DNA of 64,000 nucleotides from Lichenihabitans psoromatis (lineage in GTDB: Bacteria > Pseudomonadota > Alphaproteobacteria > Rhizobiales > Beijerinckiaceae): NCBI RefSeq assembly GCF_004323635.1, contig NZ_CP036515.1, positions 1,254,501 through 1,318,500 on the forward strand, read 5' to 3'. The translations under genes were made by a program, and so were the position numbers. Below are positions 26,986-35,115 of the stretch, one piece after another. The notes beneath the pieces are model-generated. The model saw only the letters and a program-made list of their open reading frames with translations. It was not told the DNA's origin and ran no database searches. The stretch's first letter is position 1; each line of letters begins with the position of its first letter.

Positions 26986-27930
26986 ATGAAACCCACCATC
27001 CTGATGGTGCCGCAGTTGCCCGCCCGCTTCGTCGAGCGGTTGAAGGAGGATTATCAGGTGCTCGGGCCGCTCGGAACGGCGGGGCCAGGCGCGCTGCCTC
27101 TGGGTGCAGCCGAGGTACGCGCACTGCTGACCATGGGGACGCTGACGACCGATGCAGCCCTGATCGACGCCCTGCCGTCGCTCGAGCTGATTTGCTGCTA
27201 CGGCACGGGTTTCGAGGGGGTCGATCGGGCCCACGCGGCGTCCCGCGGCATCGCGATCGCCAATGCGGGCTCCGCCAATGCCGGCGCGGTCGCCGAATAT
27301 GCGATCGGGCTCATGCTGGCGACGACGCGGCAGATCGCGTCCGGCGATCGCTTCGTACGGGCCGGCTCTTGGAAGGGCAATTCGGTCGAGCGCATGCCGA
27401 TGCGTGCCGGTTTGTCGGGCCGCCGGGTCGGCATTTATGGGCTTGGAGCCATCGGCACACGGATCGCCCGTCTCGCGGCCGGGTTCTCGGTGCAGATCGG
27501 CTATCACAACCGCTCCGCCCGGACCGACGTGCCTTATCTCTACCACGACAGCCTCATCGGACTGGCAGAATGGGCCGATATCCTCGTGGTCGCGGCTCGC
27601 GCCGGCGCCTCGAACTATCACGCGGTCGATGCGAGGGTCTTGGCGGCGCTCGGCTCCGAGGGCCATCTCGTCAACATCTCGCGCGGCATCGCGGTCGATC
27701 AGGATGCAGTGGCCGATGCGCTCGAACGCGGCGTCATCGGCGGGGCCGCTCTCGATGTGTTCGAGCGTGAGCCCGAGGTCCCGGCCAGGTTGAAGGCTCT
27801 TCCCAACATCGTGCTGACACCGCATATCGCCGCCAATGCGACGTCGGCCCAGGAGGCCCAACAGTCCACGATGCTGGCCAATCTCGCGGCATTCTTTGAC
27901 GGGAAGCCGCTCGTCAGCGAGGTTCGCTGA
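26986..27930 (+). CDS. D-isomer-specific 2-hydroxyacid dehydrogenase
   Basis: A 314-residue NAD(P)-dependent dehydrogenase of the glyoxylate/hydroxypyruvate reductase type. The dinucleotide fold is VGIYGLGAIGTRIARLA. The substrate and catalytic residues fall in the usual places: Arg in HLVNISRGIAVDQDAV, Glu in DVFEREPEVP and His in IVLTPHIAANATS. The N-terminal substrate domain has LELICCYGTGFEGVD. ATG 26986 has AGAGG 5 bases upstream. The 23-base gap after the malic enzyme suggests a shared transcript, so a role in C3/C2 acid metabolism (for example glyoxylate or hydroxypyruvate reduction) is likely but not proven. Confidence 0.9.
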   Translation: MKPTILMVPQLPARFVERLKEDYQVLGPLGTAGPGALPLGAAEVRALLTMGTLTTDAALIDALPSLELICCYGTGFEGVDRAHAASRGIAIANAGSANAGAVAEYAIGLMLATTRQIASGDRFVRAGSWKGNSVERMPMRAGLSGRRVGIYGLGAIGTRIARLAAGFSVQIGYHNRSARTDVPYLYHDSLIGLAEWADILVVAARAGASNYHAVDARVLAALGSEGHLVNISRGIAVDQDAVADALERGVIGGAALDVFEREPEVPARLKALPNIVLTPHIAANATSAQEAQQSTMLANLAAFFDGKPLVSEVR

Positions 27931-28013
27931 GCCGACCCGAGTCGGCATCCGATGTTTATTGATCCTGCCCGCCATCACCTGAAACCGCAGCCCAGACTCT
28001 GAGAAGTCTAGCG

Positions 28014-28033
28014 GCGCGATATAATAATCGCGC
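28014..28033. promoter_or_regulatory. Palindrome upstream of cysD
   Basis: GCGCGAT (28014-28020) and ATCGCGC (28027-28033) are inverted around ATAATA, about 70 bases before the cysD ATG. This is the right place for an operator or promoter element of the sulfate-activation operon. No matching named consensus is claimed. Confidence 0.35.
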
Positions 28034-28101
28034 GAGCGCGTTGCATTGGCGGCATTTGGCGCGGTAAACACGATTGCATCCGTCACGGAACCGCAATCTT
28101 C

Positions 28102-29010
28102 ATGTCCGATCAGCTCCCCGTCCACCTGCGCCGTCTCGAAGCCGAAGCGATCCATATCATGCGAGAGGTCGTGGCCGAGTTCCGCAACCCGGTCATGCTC
28201 TATTCGGTCGGTAAGGATTCGAGCGTGATGCTGCATGTGGCTCTGAAGGCGTTCTTCCCAGCCAAGCCGCCGTTTCCGCTGCTGCATGTCGACACGACCT
28301 GGAAGTTTCGTGAAATGATCGCGTTCCGGGACGAGGCGGCGAAGCGCGCCGGGATGGATCTGATCGTGCACATCAATCAGGATGGCGTGCGGCGGGGTAT
28401 TTCGCCGGTCGCGTCAGGCTCCTCCGTGCACACGCAGGTAATGAAGACCGAGGGGCTTCGGCAGGCGCTCGACAAGGGCCAGTATGACGCGGCCTTTGGC
28501 GGCGCGCGGCGCGACGAGGAGAAGAGCCGCGCCAAGGAGCGCGTCTTCTCGCATCGCTCCGCAAGCCATGCTTGGGACCCGCGCAATCAGCGGCCTGAAT
28601 TATGGAGCCTGTTCAACACACGGATCAAACCCGGGGAGTCCATGCGGGTATTTCCGCTGTCGAATTGGACCGAACTCGATGTTTGGGATTACATCCGGGC
28701 GGAGCGGATCGAGGTCGTGCCGCTGTATTTCGCCAAGGAGCGTCCGGTCGTCACGCGTGACGGCACCCTCATCATGGTGGATGACGATCGCTTGCCGATG
28801 AACCCCGGCGAGACGCCACGGATGGAGCGGGTGCGGTTCCGCACTCTCGGTGATTATCCGCTGACGGGGGCAATTCCCTCGGATGCCGCGACGCTGGACG
28901 ACATGATCGACGAGATGCGCTCGTCCACGACGTCGGAACGCCAGGGCCGTTTGATCGACAGCGACGAGTCCGGCTCCATGGAGAAGAAAAAGCGCGAGGG
29001 GTATTTCTGA
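28102..29010 (+). CDS. cysD: Sulfate adenylyltransferase subunit 2
   Basis: A 302-residue PP-loop ATP pyrophosphatase, the catalytic small subunit of ATP sulfurylase that makes adenosine 5'-phosphosulfate from sulfate and ATP. The PP-loop is [20 protein letters not shown]. Other conserved stretches are [20 protein letters not shown], the [20 protein letters not shown] motif, and [15 protein letters not shown]. It ends [13 protein letters not shown], as in other CysD proteins. The TGA overlaps the ATG of cysNC (TGATG), giving coupled synthesis of the two subunits. Confidence 0.97.
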   Translation: MSDQLPVHLRRLEAEAIHIMREVVAEFRNPVMLYSVGKDSSVMLHVALKAFFPAKPPFPLLHVDTTWKFREMIAFRDEAAKRAGMDLIVHINQDGVRRGISPVASGSSVHTQVMKTEGLRQALDKGQYDAAFGGARRDEEKSRAKERVFSHRSASHAWDPRNQRPELWSLFNTRIKPGESMRVFPLSNWTELDVWDYIRAERIEVVPLYFAKERPVVTRDGTLIMVDDDRLPMNPGETPRMERVRFRTLGDYPLTGAIPSDAATLDDMIDEMRSSTTSERQGRLIDSDESGSMEKKKREGYF

Positions 29011-30878
29011 TGGCGACCCAACGCGAGGCCTTGTCCCGCCCCACTTTGCGCTTTCTGACCTGCGGCTCGGTCGATGACGGCAAGTCGACCCTGATCGGCC
29101 GTCTACTCTACGAGCAGAATTCCATCTTCGACGATCAATTATCGGCGCTCGAACGCGACAGCAAGAAACACGGCACGGTCGGTGACGACATTGATTTCGC
29201 GCTGCTGGTGGATGGGCTCGAGGCCGAGCGCGAACAGGGCATCACGATCGACGTCGCCTATCGCTATTTCGCGACGCCGCGTCGCGCCTTCATCGTGGCC
29301 GACACGCCGGGCCACGAGCAATTCACCCGCAACATGGCGACCGGTGCCTCCAATGCGGATCTCGCGATCCTGCTGGTCGATGCGCGCAAGGGCCTGCTGA
29401 CGCAAACGCGGCGTCATGCGTTCATCGTCTCGCTGCTCGGCATCCGGCACGTCATCCTGGCGATCAACAAGATCGATCTGGTCGATTACGATCAATCGGT
29501 TTTCGAGCGGATTGAACAGGACTTTCGCACCTTCGCCGAGCAGCTGAATTTCAGCGCCATCACGGCCATTCCGCTATCGGCTCGCTATGGCGACAACGTC
29601 TCGGCCGCGTCCGATAAAATGCCGTGGTACGATGGTGGGAGCTTGCTGAGCCATCTCGAGGCCGCCGATGTCGATCAGGACCGGCGGGAGAAGCCGTTCC
29701 GCCTGCCGGTGCAGTGGATCAACCGTCCCAACCTCGATTTCCGGGGCTTTGCCGGCACCATCGCGAGCGGCCGGATCGTGCCCGGCGACGCCATCACGGT
29801 GGCGGGCTCGGGGCAGACCTCCGTCGTGACCCGCATCGTCACCCAGGACGGCGACCGCACCAGCGCCGAAGCCGGCGATGCCGTGACGCTGACGCTCGCC
29901 GATGAGATCGACATCGCGCGGGGGGACGTCCTGTCGTCGAAGGATCGTCCTCAGGTGGCTGACCAATTCGCCGCCCATGTGATTTGGATGAGCGCCGACA
30001 ATCTGCTCCCAGGCCGGTCCTATCTCATGAAGATCGCGGCCCGGTCGGTTCCGGTGACCGTGACGGATCTTAAACATCGGGTCGACGTCAACAGCCTCGA
30101 CCGGCTCGCCGCCAAGACCCTGAGCCTGAACGAGATTGGCCTCTGCAATATCGCGGCATCCGTCCCGATTGCCTTCGACAGCTATGCCGACAACAAGGAC
30201 ACCGGCGCCTTCATCCTCATCGACCGTGCCACCAATGCGACCGCCGGGGCCGGGATGATCGATTTCGCGCTGCGGCGGGCCACGAATATCCACCGGCAGG
30301 ATCTCGCGATCAGCAAACAGTCCCGCGCGGACCTCAAGCATCAGAAACCCGCGATCCTGTGGTTTACTGGCCTGTCGGGTGCCGGCAAATCGACGGTCGC
30401 GAATCTCGTCGAAACCAAGCTTCATGCGCGCGGCGTCCATACCGTGATGCTAGATGGCGATAACGTGCGGCACGGCCTGAACAAGGATCTCGGCTTCACC
30501 GATGCCGACCGGGTCGAGAACGTGCGCCGCGTCGGCGAGGTCGCCAAATTAATGACCGAGGCCGGCCTCGTGGTGCTGTGCAGCTTTATCTCGCCTTTCG
30601 CGGCGGAGCGGCGGCTCGTGCGGGAACTGGCCGAGCCGGGCGAGTTCCTGGAAATCTTCGTCGATGCGCCGATCGAGGCGTGTATCGCCCGCGATCCAAA
30701 GGGACTCTACAAGCGCGCCCTGGCGGGGGAGATCAAGAACTTCACCGGAATCGACCAGCCCTACGAGGCGCCAGAGAACCCGGAAATGCGGCTGGACGCC
30801 GGCACCAAGTCGCCGGAGATCCTGGCCGACGAGGTGGTCGCCTCGCTACAGGGGCGGGGCGTCATCGCTCGCTTCTGA
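29010..30878 (+). CDS. cysNC: Bifunctional sulfate adenylyltransferase subunit 1 / adenylylsulfate kinase (CysN-CysC fusion)
   Basis: A 622-residue fusion like rhizobial NodQ. Residues 1 to about 430 are CysN, an EF-Tu-like GTPase that drives ATP sulfurylase: [16 protein letters not shown] (G1), [12 protein letters not shown] (G3) and NKIDLVDY (G4), followed by beta-barrel domains. Residues about 445-622 are CysC, APS kinase, which phosphorylates APS to [21 protein letters not shown] (P-loop), [16 protein letters not shown], then [19 protein letters not shown] and the [17 protein letters not shown] lid. With CysD it gives a complete sulfate-to-PAPS pathway. The reductase genes (cysH, cysI) are not in the window. 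Confidence 0.97.
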   Translation: MATQREALSRPTLRFLTCGSVDDGKSTLIGRLLYEQNSIFDDQLSALERDSKKHGTVGDDIDFALLVDGLEAEREQGITIDVAYRYFATPRRAFIVADTPGHEQFTRNMATGASNADLAILLVDARKGLLTQTRRHAFIVSLLGIRHVILAINKIDLVDYDQSVFERIEQDFRTFAEQLNFSAITAIPLSARYGDNVSAASDKMPWYDGGSLLSHLEAADVDQDRREKPFRLPVQWINRPNLDFRGFAGTIASGRIVPGDAITVAGSGQTSVVTRIVTQDGDRTSAEAGDAVTLTLADEIDIARGDVLSSKDRPQVADQFAAHVIWMSADNLLPGRSYLMKIAARSVPVTVTDLKHRVDVNSLDRLAAKTLSLNEIGLCNIAASVPIAFDSYADNKDTGAFILIDRATNATAGAGMIDFALRRATNIHRQDLAISKQSRADLKHQKPAILWFTGLSGAGKSTVANLVETKLHARGVHTVMLDGDNVRHGLNKDLGFTDADRVENVRRVGEVAKLMTEAGLVVLCSFISPFAAERRLVRELAEPGEFLEIFVDAPIEACIARDPKGLYKRALAGEIKNFTGIDQPYEAPENPEMRLDAGTKSPEILADEVVASLQGRGVIARF

Positions 30879-30988
30879 CCGCGCCTCGCGATATGAGGGT
30901 GCGGGAACCGTGCGCCGCGGCGCTGGTTTCCGAGCTATCGCGGCGTGACACGTCGATGCTGTCAGCCGCAAACGATGGATGAACGAGC

Positions 30989-31501
30989 ATGAAATCAGCA
31001 CTTTTGGCCGCGGCTCTGATGACGACGCTGCTGAGCGCATCGCATGTTTCGGCCGAACCGGCCTCGCCCTTCGTGGGCCTGTTCGCTCAAGATGCATCGC
31101 TCGGCAACGCGTTTGAGATCGACGAATCCAAGATCATCCTCGAGACCAGCACCAATCCGGTGGTCCGGGCTTTTGCGGAAGAGATGATCCACGATCATAC
31201 GATCGCGCAGGCCGAACTCGACCGGCTGGGCCGTCGGGCCGGCGTGCCGACCGACATCATTCCTGGCAAGGCGCAGAAGACGTTGGTCGACGATCTCGGC
31301 CTGATGGACAGCCCGAAGCTCGACAAGGTCTATTTGTCGGATCAGTCGAAGGCGCATGCGCGCGCGGTGGCGCTCATCAGCGATTACGCGATCAACGGCG
31401 AGGACCCAGCCTTCCGTGCTTATGCGCGCGCGACGCTGCCGATGGTGCTGATCCATCAGCGCATGCTGGTCGAGATCTCGGGTAAGAAGCCGCACCTCTG
31501 A
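30989..31501 (+). CDS. DUF4142 domain exported protein
   Basis: A 170-residue secreted protein. It has a signal peptide (MKSALLAAALMTTLLSASHVSA, cleavage before EPAS) and then the DUF4142 ferritin-like helical bundle. The typical segments are the ASLGNAFEIDESKIILETS helix, NPVVRAFAEEMIHDHTIAQAEL, containing the conserved EMxxDH, and the C-terminal HQRMLVEIS. Function of the family is unknown; such proteins occur in envelope-stress contexts in alphaproteobacteria. It stands alone between cysNC and lgt. A stem-loop lies immediately after the stop. Confidence 0.85.
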   Translation: MKSALLAAALMTTLLSASHVSAEPASPFVGLFAQDASLGNAFEIDESKIILETSTNPVVRAFAEEMIHDHTIAQAELDRLGRRAGVPTDIIPGKAQKTLVDDLGLMDSPKLDKVYLSDQSKAHARAVALISDYAINGEDPAFRAYARATLPMVLIHQRMLVEISGKKPHL

Positions 31502-31502
31502 G

Positions 31503-31528
31503 ACAAACGACCAAGTCGGTCGATTTGT
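31503..31528 (+). terminator. Imperfect stem-loop after DUF4142 gene
   Basis: ACAAACGACC, loop AAGTC, then GGTCG-A-TTTGT pairs with one bulged A directly after the stop codon. It lacks a long T-run, so it is only a candidate terminator. Confidence 0.35.
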
Positions 31529-31587
31529 GATCCGGGCGGCGCTCCAGCCCGCTTGACGACCCGGCGGTGGGCGGGCAAGCACCGCCC

Positions 31588-32418
31588 ATGCCGATCTTTC
31601 TCATCCCCTACCCCGTCATCGACCCGGTCCTGATCAATCTCGGGCCGTTTCCGATCCGCTGGTATGCGCTGGCCTATGTGGCCGGCCTCGTGGCGGGGTG
31701 GGCCTATGCCCGCTGGTTATGCGGGCGCGAGGCGTTGTGGCACGGTCTCTCGCATCCGACCCGCCTCAGCATCGACGATCTCGTGGTCTATATCGCGTTC
31801 GGTATCGTGGTCGGCGGCCGGCTGGGCTATGTGCTGTTCTACAACCTGCCCTACTACCTCGATAATCCAAGCGAGATCGTCGCGGTATGGAGAGGCGGCA
31901 TGGCCTTTCATGGCGGCTTGGCTGGAGCCATTCTGGCGATTTGGATCTTTGCCCGGCGGCATGGCGTCAGCGCCCTGAGTGTGGCCGATGTCGTGGCGGC
32001 CGGGGTGCCGATCGGTCTGTTCTGTGGCCGCCTTGCCAACTTCATCAAGCCCGAGCTCTGGGGCCGCGAGACGGACGTGCCTTGGGCCATGGTGTTTCCA
32101 GGCGGAGGCCCCCTCCCGCGTCATCCAAGCCAACTCTATGAGGCGGGCCTCGAAGGCGTGGTGCTGTTGATCATTTTGGCCTTGGTGATCCGCGCTGGAG
32201 GATTGCGTCGCCCCGGCCTCGTAGCGGGCTGTTTCGCGGTCGGCTATGGCATCGCCCGCATCATCTGCGAGTTCTTCCGCCAACCCGATCCGCAACTCGG
32301 TTTTCTCTTTGGCGGGGCCACCATGGGGATGCTGCTGTCGCTGCCGCTGATCGTGATCGGGATCGTCGCGATCATCTACGCGCGCCGCTCCATGCCAGCG
32401 GCCCCGTCGCTTCGATGA
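31588..32418 (+). CDS. lgt: Prolipoprotein diacylglyceryl transferase
   Basis: A 276-residue inner-membrane enzyme with seven transmembrane helices that attaches diacylglycerol from phosphatidylglycerol to the lipobox Cys of prolipoproteins. The family signature GRLANFIKPELWGRETDVPWAMVF is clear. The catalytic His lies in MAFHGGLAGA, and PRHPSQLYEAGLEG and the C-terminal RIICEFFRQPDPQLG complete the active-site loops. The ATG at 31588 is chosen over a GTG at 31567. Its stop overlaps the next gene by ATGA. The TPR lipoprotein at 4.9 kb is an obvious client. Confidence 0.95.
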   Translation: MPIFLIPYPVIDPVLINLGPFPIRWYALAYVAGLVAGWAYARWLCGREALWHGLSHPTRLSIDDLVVYIAFGIVVGGRLGYVLFYNLPYYLDNPSEIVAVWRGGMAFHGGLAGAILAIWIFARRHGVSALSVADVVAAGVPIGLFCGRLANFIKPELWGRETDVPWAMVFPGGGPLPRHPSQLYEAGLEGVVLLIILALVIRAGGLRRPGLVAGCFAVGYGIARIICEFFRQPDPQLGFLFGGATMGMLLSLPLIVIGIVAIIYARRSMPAAPSLR

Positions 32419-33521
32419 CAGACGCAAGCCCCCTCGCTCGGCTGATCCGCGATCTGATCACCGACGATGGGCCGATCGGGCTCGATCGCTACATGGCCTT
32501 GGCGCTCGGACACCCCGCCTACGGCTATTATCACACGCGCGATCCACTCGGCCGCTCGGGTGATTTCATCACGGCGCCCGAGATCAGCCAAATGTTCGGC
32601 GAGATGATCGGCTTGTGGCTTGCCGAGACCTGGCGGCTGTTGGGTGAGCCGGCCCACGTCATCCTGGTCGAACTTGGCCCGGGGCGCGGAACTTTGATGG
32701 TCGATGCCTTGCGGGCCGCGCGTGTGCGTCCGGACTTTCGCGCCGCCATCGATCTCCATCTCGTCGAGACCAGTCCGGTTCTGCGGGCTGGCCAAGCCGA
32801 AACATTGGCAGAGGTCGGCATCGCGGCGCGGTGGCACGACACACTCGCGACCGTGCCGGCGGGGCCGGTCCTGGCGATCGCCAACGAGTTTTTCGACGCT
32901 CTTCCGGTCCGGCACTACCAGAAGACCGAACGCGGCTGGCACGAGCGGCTGGTCGGCCTCGACGGCAACCAAGGCTTGAGGTTCGGCCTCGCACCCGAGC
33001 CGGAGCCGCGCATCGCCCTGACGGGGCCGAACGGGAGCGTACTCGAGGTCGCGGCCGATGGCTTGCGGGAGGCCCATAGGCTTGCCACACGGATCGCCAC
33101 GAGCGGCGGCGCAGCGTTGATCCTGGATTACGGCCACACCGCCAGCGGTTTCGGCGAAACGCTGCAGGCGGTGAGCCGCCATGGTTTTGCCGATCCTCTG
33201 CAACGGCCCGGTGAGGTCGATCTGACGGCGCATGTCGATTTCGCGGCACTCGGTCGCGCCATGCGGGCGGCGGGGGCCGTGGTGTCGGGGCCGCGCCCGC
33301 AAGGGGAATTCCTGCTTGCGCTCGGCGTCGAGGCGCGCGCCCACCAACTCGCCACCGCAAAGCCATCAGCCGGTGAAGAGATTAAAGCGGCTTTCACCCG
33401 CTTGACGGCGATCGACAGCAAAGACGGCCCGGGCATGGGTCGTTTGTTCAAAGTGATCGCCGCCTCACAACCGGGCCTGCAAGCCTTGCCGGGCTTTGTC
33501 GATGAGGTTTTGGCTTTATAG
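32415..33521 (+). CDS. MidA/NDUFAF7-family SAM-dependent methyltransferase (DUF185)
   Basis: A 368-residue class I methyltransferase-fold protein. It has the family start DGPIGLDRYMALALGHPAYGYY, GRSGDFITAPEISQMFGEMIG, the SAM-binding VELGPGRGTLMVDALR, NEFFDALPVRHY and ALILDYGH. The mitochondrial homologue NDUFAF7 dimethylates an arginine of complex I subunit NDUFS2; bacterial members may do the same to NuoD, but this is unproven. It is translationally coupled to lgt. The pgeF gene that usually follows in alphaproteobacteria is absent; a 151-base gap and an exported Ala/Pro-rich protein come next. Confidence 0.9.
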   Translation: MTDASPLARLIRDLITDDGPIGLDRYMALALGHPAYGYYHTRDPLGRSGDFITAPEISQMFGEMIGLWLAETWRLLGEPAHVILVELGPGRGTLMVDALRAARVRPDFRAAIDLHLVETSPVLRAGQAETLAEVGIAARWHDTLATVPAGPVLAIANEFFDALPVRHYQKTERGWHERLVGLDGNQGLRFGLAPEPEPRIALTGPNGSVLEVAADGLREAHRLATRIATSGGAALILDYGHTASGFGETLQAVSRHGFADPLQRPGEVDLTAHVDFAALGRAMRAAGAVVSGPRPQGEFLLALGVEARAHQLATAKPSAGEEIKAAFTRLTAIDSKDGPGMGRLFKVIAASQPGLQALPGFVDEVLAL

Positions 33522-33672
33522 CATCACCGTCAATCAAAACTGAAGCTTTGCTGCAACGATCTGCGGCACTACTACCGAATTGCCATATTGATTAATATTT
33601 TATGGATGACTCGGGGGTTGGACTCGACGTAGTTGAATTCGATCGTTCCGTTACTCGGCGTAGTATTTGTTC

Positions 33673-34908
33673 ATGAAGCCAATCGTTGCAACATGTCTTG
33701 TAGGACTGCTCGCATCCTCTGCGATGGTCTCGTCGGTCCGGGCTGAAAATGGGGTCGGCGAGCCGGCTCTTCCCTGCAATTCCTGGTGCCGGGTCTGGCT
33801 TGGACTCGACAAGGAGCCGGCCGCGGCACCCGCGCCTGTCGAACCCCCGACGCCGATTATCTCGACCGAACTGCCGCCGCCGCCATCGATCACGGCTCCG
33901 CCCCAGCGCATCGCCAAGGCGCATGGCGCGCCGTTGAAGTCTCGGCTCCACGTCGGCGATGGGTCTCCGTTGCGCGATCGTCACGCCCCGATGAAGGCCG
34001 GGGCTGATGTCGAGACGACGGTGAAGTCGACCGACACGGTCGCGGCCGAGCCCCTCACGCCGATCCCGCCTGTGCGAAAGCACATCGCGCGGATTCTCGC
34101 TCGCCCGGTGAAGCCCGTCGTGCGACAGGCGTTAGGCCCGCCGATGCCGCCCGTCGACAAGCGTGCTGCGGCGGTCGAGGCGACGCGACCTTTTGGGCTG
34201 ACGGGTGTGGTGGTCCATGCCGCTCCATCCAACCCGCCGTCCGCTCCCATCGTCGCGCTTAAGGCCGCCCCCGTGCCGGAGCGTGCCCTTGCGGTCGTGT
34301 CGCTCGAAAGCGTGCCTGCCGTGACATCGGCACCGTTGATTCCGGCGGCACCGGCGCAGGACCCTGCCCCCATCGCCGCCGCATCCATGGAGCAGACGAG
34401 AGCCTCGACCCATCGTCCGGTCAATCCCCTGCTTTCGCTGCTCGCAACCCCTGCCGCGAGCGCTGCCGTGCCGATCGAGACCCCGATCGATTCAAGCTCA
34501 GCGGTGTCGGACAAGGCCATGCTCGAGGCTCAAACGCCGTCACCGCCAGCCGCGCCACCGGTGGGCGATCCCGCGATCGAGCCTCAACAACCCGTCGTGA
34601 CAGCCCTGGCGCAGCCCGATGCAATGGTCGGCGTTGTCGCTGCTCCGAGCCAGCCGATCGCAACCGGCGACACGGGAGGGTCGGCGTCGGGCCCCGTCAT
34701 TGGGACGGCGATGCCGCTCCCCGATCGAGCCATGCTGCACGATCAGGCGCCCGTGCGGACGGTCTCGCTGGGTGAGCGGGTCGATCCGTTACCCACGGCA
34801 TCGATCGCGCAGCCGGCCTTGCCGACGGTGGTGCCGCCCATCGATCCCTCGCGGCAGGGTCAGCCGCCAATGCTCCAGGGCGACACGGCGGTCGTTCCTC
34901 TCGACTGA
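33673..34908 (+). CDS. Exported Ala/Pro-rich low-complexity protein, unknown function
   Basis: A 411-residue protein with a signal peptide (MKPIVATCLVGLLASSAMVSSVRA, cleavage before ENG). It has a short Cys-containing motif just after (PCNSWCRVWLGLDKEP), then about 360 residues rich in Ala, Pro, Val and Ser without a recognisable domain and with no further cysteine. The two Cys of CNSWC may form a disulfide or bind a ligand. The long tail is probably extended or disordered in the periplasm or at the cell surface. ATG 33673 is preferred over a TTG at 33667. The upstream 151 bases are AT-rich, suggesting its own promoter. I do not recognise the family. Confidence 0.7.
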   Translation: MKPIVATCLVGLLASSAMVSSVRAENGVGEPALPCNSWCRVWLGLDKEPAAAPAPVEPPTPIISTELPPPPSITAPPQRIAKAHGAPLKSRLHVGDGSPLRDRHAPMKAGADVETTVKSTDTVAAEPLTPIPPVRKHIARILARPVKPVVRQALGPPMPPVDKRAAAVEATRPFGLTGVVVHAAPSNPPSAPIVALKAAPVPERALAVVSLESVPAVTSAPLIPAAPAQDPAPIAAASMEQTRASTHRPVNPLLSLLATPAASAAVPIETPIDSSSAVSDKAMLEAQTPSPPAAPPVGDPAIEPQQPVVTALAQPDAMVGVVAAPSQPIATGDTGGSASGPVIGTAMPLPDRAMLHDQAPVRTVSLGERVDPLPTASIAQPALPTVVPPIDPSRQGQPPMLQGDTAVVPLD

Positions 34909-35115
34909 CAATGCCGGGCGCGTCACGCCACACCGACGGTCAACCCGTCGCAGTTTCGACGCGGTCCTGGCCGATCATGTTCCGATAGGCGCCCGAGAAC
35001 CGCGTTCGCATGACGCGTTTTCTTGGCGCGCCATGGGCCTATAGTGGGGCTCGATCGTGTCGTGCCTCGCGTGAGAGGGCGGCGCCTGTGGCTTCAATCT
35101 AACCGGAGACGGTGC

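Noticed and set aside
26974..28371. 465-codon minus-strand frame across the hydroxyacid dehydrogenase and cysD
   Set aside because: Crosses two real genes and their promoter and has no recognisable motif.
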